This document shows, one piece after another, positions 34,300 to 47,361 of a stretch of DNA of 64,000 nt (its first letter is position 1; each line of letters begins with the position of its first letter). Both the position numbers and the translations under genes were made by a program. The notes under the pieces are model-generated. The model saw only the letters and a list, made by a program, of their open reading frames with translations. It searched no databases and had not been told where the DNA came from. This DNA comes from Boswellia sacra (lineage: Eukaryota > Streptophyta > Magnoliopsida > Sapindales > Burseraceae): contig SNVD02012988.1 of the NCBI GenBank assembly GCA_013180625.2, positions 1 through 64,000 of the forward strand, read 5' to 3'.

Positions 34300-37200
34300 G
34301 GCGCCCCGTCTTCCCGCGAGAATGAAACAATTGGCATCAAAAATATTAATTTCCCAACTACTTTTTTAGACATTAAAAATTATATATTTTGCAACTAATT
34401 TTTAGTAGCCAAATATACTGAACAAATTGTTCGTAGAATACCACTTAATATTAGCAATTAAAAATATAGTTACAAATAAATTTGTTCTATAGTGACTAAT
34501 TTGTTAGTCACTAATTAAATTTCTATATATAATAAAAGCTTATAAAAATATTCAATATCTTTTTGACAACTAAATATTGGCTACTAAAAATAAATAAATA
34601 GCCTTCACAGTTTCAAGCTTTTAACATCACAAAACCTCTTTCATCACTAAGCTATTTGCTCTCTCTATGCTTTCAATTAGCCCCTGTTCTTGACCTTTGC
34701 TTGCCCTAAGTTATTTTCTTAACTTTATTCTTTAATTTATTGCATACGTTTGTGGTATAACAATTAACTCTCTTTCTAACAGTTCTTGTTTTCTCCTATT
34801 TTATTACTTGATAATTGGTTCTATCATTTTTTATTTATTTAATTTGGGCATTGTTTTAGGAGAAGACTCTTGGTGTCGTTTGATGTAGATTCCTCACGAT
34901 AACTCCTTAATGCCGCACTTGACCAAGAAGCCAATCTATACATGAACACAAGATTCGATTTTTATGGTATGTATTTACAAAGTTCCTATTTGTAATTTGG
35001 TATTTACTTGTCTGTATTTTGGTTTTTATAATTATAATTTGAAAGTGGAACTGCCAATACCATCCTTCCATCTCCATGTTTAGTAAAACCCACAAGAACG
35101 GCCTTATGTTTGTAGGCCAACCCATACCCATTTCTTAGGAAGAAACCCATTATTCAAAGCACTTTTGCTTATTTATATGTGTATGTCGTTTTACCTTTTA
35201 GAAGAGTAGGTGGCTGTGGCTTTTTGGATATTTAAAAGTAATTTTTGGATATTTAAAAGTAAAATAAGAATTATTGTAATCCGAGGAGGGCATTTATGGA
35301 AGGCGGATAATGGGGAGTCAAAGGAATTTGTAATGTTGGTAGGAAGTGGTGTAAGAGTTGCACGTGAGTGGTGTTTAATGGTCAAATTGATAGATCTGAA
35401 ATTGTATTTTATATATGGGTTTTTAATGTACAAATATTGAGGTTTTAATGTGGATTAGATCATTTTCATGTTCTTAAGTTTAAGAAAAAAATGATTACTG
35501 GTTTGTGGTGATGAGAAAGTTGTAATGGCGATGTTTAAAGAAAAAATGAAATAGTAAGAGTTGGAAAAGAAAGAGAAGAGATGAGTGAGAGGGAGACAAC
35601 ATGTTTTGTAACTTTTTTATTTAAAATATTATAACATTTTTATTTCAAATGTAAACAACAAGCGTTCTGGTTGTATATTTTGTCTTTAGACCAATTACCT
35701 GATACTTTAAATCGTAACTAATTTTGCGAGCTTTAGATTATGTAAATGGATGTTTATAGAACCTTCATTTAGCTGTGTTATTTTGACAAAAGAGTTTTTT
35801 TTTTTTTTTGTAAAATCCCTATTACATTTATGTATGATACAAAACCTTCATACTTTTATTTTTCTTTTATTATTTGTTGGCAGAGCATATATTCAAAACT
35901 TTTGGACAATCTAATTGGTAAATTTTGGTATCTTCTAGGCACTTGGTGATCTCAGGCATACCTTGTACAAGCAGCACTTAGATTAATTTGGTATGACTGT
36001 TTAGTTTTTGTGTTATTTATCACATTTATTTATGCAATCTTTAATAGCTCTTTGAGTTTTTATCAATTATTTTTTTTTTGTGAGTGAAAAAATCTTATTC
36101 TACCATTTCAAAATACTTTAATTAGATTCCTAGAATAGAATAAGAAAATGTTTAAAGATGAATTAATTCATTCTTTAATTTTTCATGTGTTGATGAGAGG
36201 TGCATTACGAACTAATTAATCTGGTGGTCAAAAATGAAAATTAAAAGGAGCTACTCTATTTTTAAGTTAGCTCTGCATTCTAACTATTTGAAGTGCTTTC
36301 ATTTTCTTTTAAATTGATGTGTCTAATTTTGCAAATTAACTGTGTTGGGAGCACATAATTTGCTTTACTGTTTTATTATATAAACTTTGTTCTCTGTACC
36401 TTGTCTCTTGACTGTTTGTTTTGTTTTATTTTTTTATTTATTGACTTTTATCATTCATGTAGCCTTTGAGATCTTGCCTATTTTCATTTGCATAAAATAC
36501 AACTTTCAAAATTTGAGAACTTGAATTTTCGAAGACATATTTATTTAATGACAAGAGTAGAGCTAGAAAATGAATAAATTATAAGGTAGTTATAGACTTA
36601 AGGTTAGCTGCAGCTTTTGTCTATTGATTTCCTTGACTTTTTATAATTTAAGAGAGAGACAGAGAGAGAACTTGTATTATATGCTTCATGTACGAAATAA
36701 TAAGAGACAACTTGTAGTAAATGCTCTTAGGAATATCATCTCACAAGTAAAGTTGGTGGTGGAGAAAAGAAAATTCTTTAGGAACTTTGTTGGAGAGTTT
36801 GTTAACATTCATTTTTCAATAGCAAATGTGCTTTTGGTTACGAGCCAACAAAATTATAAGAAATTCTCTTTGTAATCCTAATGTTTTCTAAACAAGTAAA
36901 ATTTATTTGGTTGTTTTATATTTTCCTTTTATAGATAATTTGCTAAAAATATGCTGACAAATGATTTGTTTTTTCTAAAAATGATCTATTACTATAATTC
37001 CATCAAAAAATTACTACAAGGATAATCTATCTCAGTGATAACCTATCTCTTTTCTTTTATTATCTAATAGATTCAAGAACTAACATTGGGCTTCAAGGAA
37101 ATTTGAGATACTTGCTCAAACCATTGCTTGCTTAGAGTTTCAGCCTACTTGAAATAGATGCTTGTTGCATCCCATTTTGATTTCCTTTTTCCTTATCCTT

Positions 37201-38346
37201 GGGAAAACTTATAGGATGGCCTATCAATTGTTGTTTCCCCTTTAATAAGAATACATAATGGAACACAACTCTCTATGGAGCTAAGCTTTTGACAAACTCA
37301 AGAAAAGGAATATCAGTTTGTCTATTTAGCATCATAACATGATGCTAGAATGTTTGACCCTTTAGGAAAACCTTCTAACCATATTGTTCTAACAAGTCCA
37401 TAGATACCAAAATTAGAAGTAATTAATAAAATAAAAGTTTAATTTTACAAGGTTTATATGTAGGCAAGCCTCTGTAGCTAAGTAACAATTTTTTAATTAA
37501 TATTTAATTTATCAAACTCTTTAATAATATATTTAACCTTTTTTGTCAAATTATTATAGTAATCCATTCAAATTAATATATTATTTACTGGAGGAAGTTT
37601 AAGATTTTTTCCTTTAATATTTAATCTTTGTAGAGAATCTCATAAATGTTTTATTTTGTTTAACAATTCATTTCTATTTTTTTTTTGTACAGCTATTAAT
37701 AACTTTTGGGGAATCTAACTGGCACATTTGGTCTCTTCCAAGCACTTGGTGATCACACACATACGTTGTACAACCAGTTGGCTTAGTTTTGGTATGATTA
37801 TTTAATTTTTAATGTTATTTATTGTGTTTACTTATGGTTGTTTTATATTTCGTTGAGTCTTTTATTGATTATTTTTTTCTAGCATAAGTGATAAAATTTT
37901 ATTCAACCATCTTTGAGTCCTTTAATAGGATTCTTGGAACTAGAAATAAGAATGTTAAAAAATGAATTGATTCACTGTTTAGTAGAAAATTCCATCGAGG
38001 TAATGTCAATCCAAATTTAGTTGAAGCAAGCATTTCACTTGTTGATGCCCAAATATTAGAAGAGAATTGTGAAATTGATGAAGAAGATGAAACATTGAAC
38101 AACTATTGTAGTGACAATGAAGACAATGTATTTGAAGAAGATGATTAATCAAATACTATTGGGCTAGTTTTTCATTTTTTAATGATTTTTTTTATATAAT
38201 TCTTGTTGACTAAATAATTTTAAATATTCTTAAAGGTTTTATTGTATGGTTATAATATTCAGATTCTAGCTATTTTCTAGTATAAGCTAGTAGTCATAAA
38301 TGTTATAAATAATGATTCTATTTGTTTTTCTTGTTAGATCCTACAC
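34300..38346 (+). other. E2 interior upstream of the transposase-like gene, with a ~270-bp internal duplication
   Basis: No clear gene is seen. A segment at about 35890-36150 is repeated at about 37690-37960; both contain a version of CACTTGGTGATC followed by a GTTGTACAA or CTTGTACAA motif and TTGGTATGA. Right after the second copy, 38040-38150 reads an acidic tail (DEEDETLNNYCSDNEDNVF), which could be the end of a lost transposase ORF. A short direct repeat of GGATATTTAAAAGTAA lies at 35226-35262. Confidence 0.55.
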
Positions 38347-40188
38347 ATGGCCCCTGGTACCAGACGATGTCTGACACAATCCATAAGAGATACTGAAATG
38401 ACTCAAGAGTCTGAATCCTCTCCTAAGAATGGTGAAGGCTCTGGTTAGGAATTTTTGTTAATAATCTACTATTAAGCATTTTCCTTTTGTTGTTGTTCAT
38501 AAGATATGATGCATTGCAAAAGTTTTGTTATTTTAATAAATTAAACTTAGTGTTGTTGATACCTGATAATTTAGGTATGGAAATGCATACAAATTAAAGA
38601 TATCTATGGATTAGAATATTGGTATTGACTAATTTTTGATTGATGAAACTTTGAAGACATTTTTTGTGTTAACCATACCATTTTTCTTCTTATACTTTTT
38701 TTTTTTTTACATTATAGTTAAACTTAGGACTTTGATTTATTCACTTGCATTTGTATGGTTAGTTTCGACAAAGAATGTTCAAGGCAAGACATGAGGCGTG
38801 GGATGTGAGAAGTTACTATATCAAGCAAAGTCCAAACTACATGTGGACTTGAATATTGAAGATGAAGTACCCGCTCGAGTTAATGCAACTAAGCTGTCCT
38901 CTGAAATAGGTATTGTGGTGAGAACATTTGCACCACAAAAAGTTCCTTCATGGAAAAACATACTCAAGAAAGATAAATGGCAACTGTATGAATGTGTGGT
39001 GGTAATTTCACCAATAACTTTGGTCTTTTCTTATATTCTCTTACACTTTAATGAATATTAACTAATGGTAATTCACTGATCTTGTTGATATGTTGATTTC
39101 AGAGCAAATTTGATATTGATCTCTCACAGAAACATGTGATTAAGTACCTCAACTATGCAATGTCAAAAAGGTTCAACAGTTTCAGAAACACATTGCATAA
39201 GATATATAAGAAGTATAGTAATGTGAGAGAAGCATTACAAAACAAACCAGAAGATGTGAGTCAAGAAAACTGAGAATATCTTTACAATTTGTTCAACAAT
39301 GATTAATTCAAGGTACGTAGGCATGTGTTCCAAACTAAATTTAATTTCTTTTATTGATAATATTTTATGACATATATCTTAATTTAACAAATGGTATTAG
39401 AAACGATCAAACACTTACATTGAGAACCATAAGAAATTGAGATGCAACCATCGAGATGGGTCAAAAACTTCATCCAACACAAGAAAGAGAAGGTATTTGA
39501 TGTTTATACTTATACTATCTTACAAAATAAGATATGATCACATACTACATATTATGATGTTGATTTTTTTTTTATTTTAAAAAAAAGGCTAAAGAAGTTG
39601 GTAGCATTGGGCCTATCCAGTTATTTTATGATACTTATTGGACTTCTAGCAAAGGATGTGTCAATGACCAAGCAAAGGAGTTTTATGTAAGTTCATAGAA
39701 GTTTCAATACTTTTATTTGCATTTATGGATATTGTGTTTCGTCTAAACTAAATTTTGAGATGTTTTGTGGTATTATTATGTGGGAATTATATATGTGTTA
39801 GGTTGTTAAGCTCAATATTTGCTACATAGTTGTTATAAAGTGGTAGAATAATTGAAGTTATAGTTTGTATTTTGACATGTAACTGCAGGATAAAATGATT
39901 GAGTTAGAAGAACAAAGCATGGTTGAGGGATCTCAACAACGAATTGAGGAGGAAATTTGTGAAGAAGTACTTGGTAGAGCTTCAGGATTTAACAAATATT
40001 ATGCTTTTTGTCCACCTCCTGAACCCAATACTTGTCATCCTTTATCCCAAGAAACCAGGGAATTAAGAGATCAGATTGCAAAACAAGGTGAAAGAATTAG
40101 GGAGCTAGAGGAACAGCATTTGCAATTCATGGAATTCGTAAAGAAGATGCAAATTGGTGTAGGTTCTTCATCTAGTGCAGGGTCGTGA
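38347..40188 (+). pseudogene. En/Spm-type accessory transposase (Ptta/TNPA-like) gene of E2
   Basis: Exons can be followed from MAPGTRRCLTQSIRDTE (38347) through LHVDLNIEDEVPARVNATKL, EIGIVVRTFAPQKVPSWKNI and KDKWQLYE, then FDIDLSQKHVIKYLNYAMSK (39103), and an ENHKKLRCNHRDGSKTSS part (about 39400). They go on to GPIQLFYDTYWTSSKG (39600) and the last exon 39889-40188 with a coiled-coil-like ELRDQIAKQGERIRELEEQ, ending at a TGA. This is the plant transposase Ptta/En/Spm family, which binds CACTA subterminal repeats. Stops (for example near 38792 and 39271) indicate decay, though splicing could bypass some. Confidence 0.75.
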
Positions 40189-41854
40189 TTTGGTATAAGA
40201 CAATGAATATCTGTTCATAATATAATTTTGGAAACTTAGTGAATGACACATCTGGTGCAACTTTGACTTATAAATTTTTTGTTGCATATGCTAGTGCTTT
40301 TGGATATTGCTTATGAACAAATTGTAATTTTTTTGGATGATGTGCCATAACTAGCTTTGTAATCATTTTGTTGAAACAATTTCTAAGTAATATGATCTTC
40401 ATTTTAATTTCCCATATTGTATTTAGTATACAAATAAATATTCAAGTAGGTGATACAATAAAATTGAAATTAAAAGCAAATCAACAGATTATGCAGCAAC
40501 TAAAATTGTAGTTACAAAAGGTAACTTTTACTGTCTATATCTGTTTAGATGCAAAATCAATGTAATTTTCATCTATTACTAATAGCTTTTGTAACTTATA
40601 TATTAGTACCAAAAGAACACATTATGTAGCTAAACCTATTTAGTAGCCAAAACAATCTTTCAGCAACTATTTCTTTAGTTATCGATTATTAGCTTTCATA
40701 CAAAAATAAACACATTATGCAACCAAGCCTCTTTAGTAGCCAAATATAGCTTCTTAAAATCAGAACATTTCTTGGAAAAAGAAAAATAGATTCACCAACT
40801 AAAAGTTGTTAGTTGTTGAATATTTTTTTTCGTCTAAAAAACTTAGTCTATAATTATTTAATACTTCCATTTTAAATTGTTTTCAAACAAGATTCGCAAC
40901 TAAGTATTTAAACATTTTCGTCTAATTAGTTAGATGCAAATTCTCACATTCACCAACTATATTTGTTTTAGTTGTAGAAAGATTCTACAACAAGGCTTTT
41001 GTGTCTATCATGCGACTAACATTTTTTAGTCGCTAAATATATTTTGCAACTAAATAACATTTTTTTGCAACTATTTGGTTAGTTGCTAAATGCTCTTTTT
41101 CTTGTAGTGTGCTTGCACTGAAGATTGGCAAGGTGATGGCTTCAACTGACTTTGACTCAGCATCCACTGTTGGTAACCATACCAGTTCTGAAAGACAAGT
41201 CTGAGGAATTAATATAAGCATTGAAAGACAAAAGATATACACATGTGTTCTTCATACAAGCTTGAGAAATAAATATAAGCATTGAAAGACAAAAGATATA
41301 TACCAGTTCAATTTGGAAGCATTGAAAGATCATTAATGGTGGACCCAAAAAAAATAGAAGGACAAATAAAAAAAAACAAATTTTATGATACTTAGCACTC
41401 AAAAGGTAGAACAAAATAAATTAATCTACAAAAAAAGAGGCTAATAAGTGCCTAACAACAGTAATCTAGCAGAACTTGATAGCAGACACTTGAATGGAAA
41501 GTAGTACAGTAATCTTTTGGATGCATGAAAGATGTAGCTCACTGGGTGTCCAGGAAGAACAAATCCCAGGAGAAAAGAAATTTCTATTCTCTTTTGTGAA
41601 AAAACCATTACAATACATAAGCTAATCTGATCAACTACTAGACAAAAGTTTGGTTGAACGGCAGGGAACTAAACGCACCGTTTAGGCCCTTTCAATGTAA
41701 TAACCAACTAATAGAAATTAAGCAAATAAAACAAGAGGCTTACTAGTATTTTGAAGTAAACAATCAAAATAAACTATAGAAAATAAAAGGCAAAATAAAC
41801 TGCAGAAAATAAAAGGCAAATAACGCCAGACGATCGACCAAAGAAATGACAGAG

Positions 41855-41970
41855 AACAGAACTAATACCAATTCCTCTTCCCACCAAGCTTCCCAGCTTT
41901 CTTCCCCTTTAACTCCAATTCCCCCTCTGTAAAGAAGCCAGTTTGTCCAATCTCTAAAAACCTCCACTAT
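41855..41970 (-). pseudogene. Callose synthase (glucan synthase-like) exon fragment in E1
   Basis: The minus strand reads VEVFRDWTNWLLYRGGIGVK followed by GEESWEAWWEEEL. This is a highly conserved cytoplasmic/linker motif of plant callose synthases, which make beta-1,3-glucan at the plasma membrane. After that the frame turns hydrophobic and unrelated. Only about 35 codons are captured. Confidence 0.75.
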
Positions 41971-42049
41971 CCTAAAATCACAACAATGATAGTATTCAAA
42001 GAATGGGGTAGAACCTCAGTTTAAATAGAAATATTAAGTAATCCTTAAT

Positions 42050-43100
42050 TGGGATTTTTTGCTTCTGAAAAGAAAATTTTTCTTCACTTTCCTTGGTTCC
42101 AGAGACATATGATGGATTCGATGGTAAACCAGCTCGCCTGGTTACTTCTTCGCCTTGAAGAAAACTCTCTTGTGAATCATGAGAAAAGGGAATACTTTAG
42201 AAGTCAGAACATCAACAAAAAGATTATTCAGACATGATAAAGTTAAGACCACAATTATGCCATTTCATTTTTTGTTTCTGCTTAAAGTTTTCTGTAATTA
42301 TTTTTACTGGTTATGCAGTATCATACCTGAGACCTCATGGTTAAGGCGCAATGATGATTCAGCAGTATCACCAATGGTAGCAGCATTCTCTGGGCTTTTA
42401 AAATGACCAATCAAATGATCTCCATGCTTCTTTCTCAATGCCGTTTCTCACTGCAAATAAACTTTATGCATAATTATCAACCGTATGACAATAACTACAA
42501 ACAAAGGATAAAATGTTTTTTTATGAAGAAGATAAAAATCATTATAATTGAGACCTCCTTTTACTAATAAAGGAACAGCATTGCCTTCGTTCTAAACAGA
42601 TCTTCATATTAGAATGTTCTCAACAAGCTCAAAAACTTCCTTTAATAACTAAAATTTGGAACATAATCACATTCCAAATGAAAATAACGATTATTATGAG
42701 TGATTTAAATACTAGACATGGATAAACACCTTTTTTCTCCTTTTCTCTCAAAGGAACGACTTCAGATTGAACTTCCTGTAAATTGTCAAATAATTCATTA
42801 GATATATACAAAAAAGCACAAAGGAATCGACCAAAACCTTTGAAAGCAAAACTAAACAGACCATCTATAAATAATAACCAAGCCTAGACAGACCAAAATT
42901 TCACAGTAGTTAACTATCAACTGTCCTCAATTATATAATGTTTTGCTGTAGAATGCATATCAAAAGATTACCTTCTCCATATTTTTGCTAGAACGTTGCT
43001 GATGCACTAAATTTATAATATTCTCATGAACTGCTCTCTTCTTCTTCATCACATCAACCCATTGACTAGATGAACCCTACGACTGAATCTGAGCAAACAG
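42050..43100 (-). pseudogene. Captured exons of an unidentified plant gene in E1
   Basis: Minus-strand segments with splice-like borders read [20 protein letters not shown] (about 43090-42985), QEVQSEVVPLREKEKK (about 42780-42735) and ALRKKHGDHLIGHFKSPENA followed by ATIGDTAESSLRLNHEVS (about 42450-42310, AG before and GT after). They look like consecutive exons of one charged, helical protein. I do not recognise the gene. A further frame at 42180-42060 (DSQESFLQGEEVTRR) may or may not belong. Confidence 0.5.
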
Positions 43101-43656
43101 AAGCATTATTCAGGATAAAAGAATGGCAATATTTACATAAATAGGAATGTAGAAGACAAATAAAAACCAAGTAGGAAAAAGAATTTAGAAGTTAGAGCAT
43201 AGAACAAAAATATTTGCAAATATCAATAAATGCCAAGCCCTGCTATTATATTCCATTGCATGATTATAATAAGAAGGGGCAGTGGTATCTTGTGACACAA
43301 TAAAAACAGGGAATGGGTGTTTATTGGTACTAACAAACAAGTTCCCATCAGTGGGACACAACCTCTGAACTGAAAAGAATGACATTCTGAAGGCAAGGAT
43401 GATGGAATATCATCCACTGATTGTAAGAAATATAGAAAAAAAAGCTACTAATTCTCAATGAGAATGCAATGGTAACCAAGTTTTTAAGGGAACTGCCTGC
43501 TTGCTTTGCTTGTTCATGTAGTATCAACTTTGTCTCTGTTCTACTGTTACTGGGATGACTTGAGTTAGGAATCACTTTCTAAAAGGCCAGAAGGAAATGC
43601 TTTTTTTTTTTTTTTACAGTCTTAGACAATGCCTTAAAGATAAAAAAAAGAAAGTG

Positions 43657-45437
43657 ATGAACCCTGTTTGTGCTGTTTTCACCACCTTTTTGATGAACCC
43701 TGTAATGCCGTGTAACTGTTCCATGGGCAGCTTCTGCTTCTATTATCTTCCCATCTGGGCACACCTGGAGCCAATTCATACTCCAGTAAGAAAAAAAGAA
43801 GATACAAATGGTAAAAGATAGAGAAAGAGTTAATTTTCATTGAAATGCTAGCATAGTGTCCTCCTGCCTAATGTCTTGTATGTGTGACATCAAGATACTT
43901 TTAACAATTTCCCGTAAGAAGCAAAAAGAAATTCATAAGAATGAAAATACTTTGCATACCCACAAAAATAGATACATGCAACTTTTTTAATAACCAATGA
44001 TAATGAGAGAATGCAATGTATATATCTAAACAAAATAGATCATTGTGAAGAGATGTACCAGTACAGATGTCATCAATCCAAGAGATCCAAACCCTACGGA
44101 CATGTAACTGGAAATTAGTGATCGATCAAAGCACTGAATGCCTAAATAACTACAAGAAGCAGCAAACTTGTTTCAGGTTGCAAAAGATTGAAGCAAAAAC
44201 TACACAACTCTTTAACTAACTTGAAGTTCTAACACTTTACTAAACAAACCTTGGGCTAGAAAGTCACTCTGGACATCTCCATCATAGTTTTTGCATGCCC
44301 ACACATAACCCCCCTCACTCTTAAGAGCATAAGCCACCATATCATCAATGAGGCGGTGTTCATACCTACCAATTCAATAATGTAAATTATGATAAGAACA
44401 AGTAAACAAGCTAAATCATTATTGCAAAAGAAATATGCTTCGGTAGTTACCATATTCTAGCAGCTTCAAACTTTGACTTCCAATTTGCCTCATAGATAGC
44501 TTCTTGAAATATGTCCTTGAATCTTCATTGAACATACCCACACAATTTGGTCAAGGACCGATAAAATTATCTTAAGAAAAAAATTCCAAAAGAATACATA
44601 AAAACCAGATACTACTGAAAAAGCAAGCCCCATGCCTTCCATCATACTTCTTAAGGATAGTATTTTTTGTGCTAAGATAAAGAGGCCACTTTTTCTGATA
44701 AGCTGTGTTCATAGAAGCCTTAGCAAAATATCTGATGGACTACAATACCAGCTTAAATGCAGGGAATATAATCAATATGCAGTAGTAAATAAAATAGGAT
44801 AGGTTTCATTAAAATCAAGAAGTAGTTTGTGGATCTAGACCTCATCAGTATTATACATGGATAATGCTACTCCTCCCTCACCCATGAAGTTGAAAACCTC
44901 TAACTCTGTCTTCTCATCTTTTCCTTCTGGTACTGCAAGGAATCTACAAAAAGTAATCAACAAAAGCAGCCAATTTGAAAAAGGTTAAGTGAAACAAGTA
45001 TAAGAGCATAGAAGAAAAGATTACCAAATACCAATTTGAGTTTGCCAGCTCCCTTAATAACAGTATCAGTTGCTTGATATTGATCACCAAAAGCATGCCT
45101 TCTAATACATATGATTGGTTTTCCAGCCTGACAACAACGACAATAACGAATAAAACACCACTCACCCTATAAAGTAAATAAATATAACAAACAGGAAAGA
45201 GAAAATACCTGGTACGAGGGAGGAACATTTTTGCAAATGATTGGTTCTCTAAAAACGGTTCTTGCACAACACATGAGGAGGAAATAGGTGATGAATAAAA
45301 CAGGTAATGCTACAAAGATTAATAATATAAATAAGTTGAAGTCGAAGCTTATTGACCATTCAAAATATTCCTAATTGTTCCATTTGGACTCTTCCACATT
45401 TGTTTCAAGTTAAATTCCTTGACACGAGCTTCATCTG
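43657..45437 (-). pseudogene. NADP-dependent isocitrate dehydrogenase gene fragment in E1
   Basis: At least nine minus-strand exons follow the family order: [20 protein letters not shown] (45437 on), a VFREPIICKNVPP exon, KPIICIRRHAFGDQY and [95 protein letters not shown], and [20 protein letters not shown] (43764-43657). The enzyme oxidises isocitrate to 2-oxoglutarate with NADP. The N-terminal exons and the C-terminus are missing, and there are small changes (HAFGDQY preceded by RR instead of one R). It was captured with its introns, as genomic DNA. Confidence 0.88.
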
Positions 45438-45439
45438 CC

Positions 45440-46230
45440 AATTACCAACACAAAACAAAATCATCAATGGAAATGGAAGCAGGTAGGCAAATGACTTGAC
45501 TGTTGTTTCTTCATAATGATACCTGGAGTGATTAGCAAAGTCAGCATGTTTTATATTTTCATGGGAAAAAACAAACACCCTTCGAGTAGCACTGCAAGCT
45601 AAGATAGTGCAAGAAAGAAAAATGGTCTCACAAGAAGAAATGGTGTAAATTGGGGGCCAACAATTAAAACATCACATAATATAACTGTCCACACAACAAC
45701 AAATTGTTATTGCTCCAATTCCATTCAATTAACTTCGTATATAAAAACTAAAAGCTCTAACATCTTTTCTCAGAAGTATATGACACAAATATGATGACTA
45801 CCACCAGATGACTTCTTACAAATTCGTCATATCACCTGGCTCAAGAAATTTGTAGACTCTGTAACCAAGTCTCGAAATCCATCATCGTCAAACCACCCAA
45901 ACTTTGTATGTCGACATATGAGTTGAATCAGGTCAAATTTTAGCATTACTTGCAAGAGAGGACTCACCTTATTAGAATATTTAGATCAAAAACTCAAGTA
46001 AAAATATGGGTGCAAAGAGAAATAATAAAGAAATAATATCAGAGATTTTCTCTTTTTGGTTCAAATACTGTTGGGAGAATTATATGCTTGATGAAAAAGC
46101 AAATAGGTTTCTCACGTCAAAATTTTCAATTAAACTTTAGAACCAAGAGACGATTCTTTCAAATTAGTTTAAGCATGTAACTTAAAAAATAAAAAATTAC
46201 GACCCTTACAGGCCACAGAGCACTAAATCA
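45440..46230. other. Interval between ICDH and AUG5 fragments in E1
   Basis: No gene is identified. A minus-strand stretch near 45930-45840 reads STYKVW and DDDGFRDLVTESTNF and may be another captured exon, but I cannot assign it. Confidence 0.4.
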
Positions 46231-46232
46231 GC

Positions 46233-47005
46233 CAAGAAACACAACATATGGATGGAATTGCTGATGGATCCCGAGCACCAGCTCTTATAGTCAATAAAGC
46301 AGCATTCTTTTCTGCAGCAGCAATAGCCTCAGGTTCTGTAGATCTAGTAGCACCCATGGCTTCTAAAAGTGCCTGATAGCGGAATTTAATAGGAAAAAAA
46401 GTTCAACCCAGGAATGTATTTATAATCTCCAGAAAATAATTAAAACCTGTATTTAATCAGAACATATATACAGTTTCTATCTTACAAACATGTGGGGTTG
46501 ACAGAAGCATGTATAGACTATTATCAGGACTTCGATAGAAAGCAGAAACTTCTTTATCAATGAAACCTTTTGCACTATTTCAAATATCGATAACAATTGT
46601 GCATGCAGGAATGATGGTGCTTGATGCAAACTCCCTTGCGACTAATGGCTGCTGATTCCAGAATGTAGTTGCATCCTTTAAGGTAAATAGAACCATAATA
46701 AGACCACTTACCATTCTCCAGTTGAAATACATATGAGTGAGCCCAATACAAACAATTTTTTTGAAGTTTTCCAAGATATATCAGAGATTGATGCTCACCA
46801 TATTAGCCTTGAGTAGAGCTGTGTATATTGTTTCAAGTTCAGATCTGCGAGAATCTCTTCAATCTTCTTCCAATTTTTCCTCAATGAATCCTTAGCTTCT
46901 TTCCTCTCAGCACACAATTTATTCAGTCGTTGTATTTAAGACATCAAAGTATTCAAGCTTGCCCTCAAACCAGTAGCTTCTCTCTCCTTGGCGCAAACAT
47001 CCAAC
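46233..47005 (-). pseudogene. AUG5: AUGMIN subunit 5 gene fragment in E1
   Basis: Three minus-strand blocks match AUG5, a subunit of the augmin complex that recruits gamma-tubulin to microtubules. The first is AKEREATGLRASLNTLMS then [20 protein letters not shown] (about 47005-46860). The second is [20 protein letters not shown] (about 46680-46580). The third is [20 protein letters not shown] then [20 protein letters not shown] (about 46375-46245). The order agrees with the family. A stop inside the first block and the loss of all other exons make it a fragment. Confidence 0.82.
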
Positions 47006-47361
47006 TATAAAAAGAAAAGGAAAGAAAATGGTTAAGCCTCTGTCACGCAGAAGCTAGAGGAAGGAAAGAAAATGGTTAAGACTCATGAACAGATTATTAG
47101 AACTTGCGATCTATGCACAAAGTAATGATGTAGTGAAATGTTTAGCAACACGTAATGATCTGTTCAAAAAATGTTCCAGGCAGCCTCTATGGAACACTCT
47201 TCTCCTGTGCTCTTTCGAGCCCATGGTGTAGAGCATTATCAACAAGAAGACCAACAAAAAAAACTTATTCCAACAGAAAACAAATATTGGAAAATAATTT
47301 CAAAATTGTTCAAGAAAACCAGAAATCCTTGCACAATTACCTACCAATATGCATCAACAAA

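Larger units (their letters stand above)
34182..41109 (+). mobile_element. CACTA element E2 (6.9 kb), nested in E1
   Basis: The ends are CACTACAAGAAAATGG (34182) and TTTTTCTTGTAGTG (to 41109), with TGC duplicated at 34179-34181 and 41110-41112. Removing it rejoins a LAZ1-like exon in frame. Subterminal regions carry TTAGTTGCNAA-type motifs, different from E1, E3 and F. It encodes one recognisable protein, an En/Spm accessory transposase-like gene on the plus strand. No TNPD catalytic transposase was found, so it is probably a deletion derivative. Confidence 0.92.
33821..41190 (-). pseudogene. LAZ1-like (DUF300 membrane protein) gene fragment in E1, split by E2
   Basis: Two or three minus-strand exons can be read. 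The upstream exon (about 41190-41110, then 34181-34105) gives AITLPIFSAS before the break and CIVVAIVLSMYLIFEHLAGY after it. A second exon (33902-33821, AG/GT borders) gives QKQKFLIGLILMVPVYA. This matches the first transmembrane segments of LAZ1-type proteins, which act at the vacuolar membrane in cell death and brassinosteroid signalling. Element E2 sits exactly in the first exon with a TGC duplication. After VPVYA the sequence leaves the family, so only the N-terminal part was captured. Confidence 0.72.

Noticed and set aside
36624..36875. 83-codon frame on the plus strand in E2
   Set aside because: No match to transposase families and no splice context; GA-repeat content at its start.
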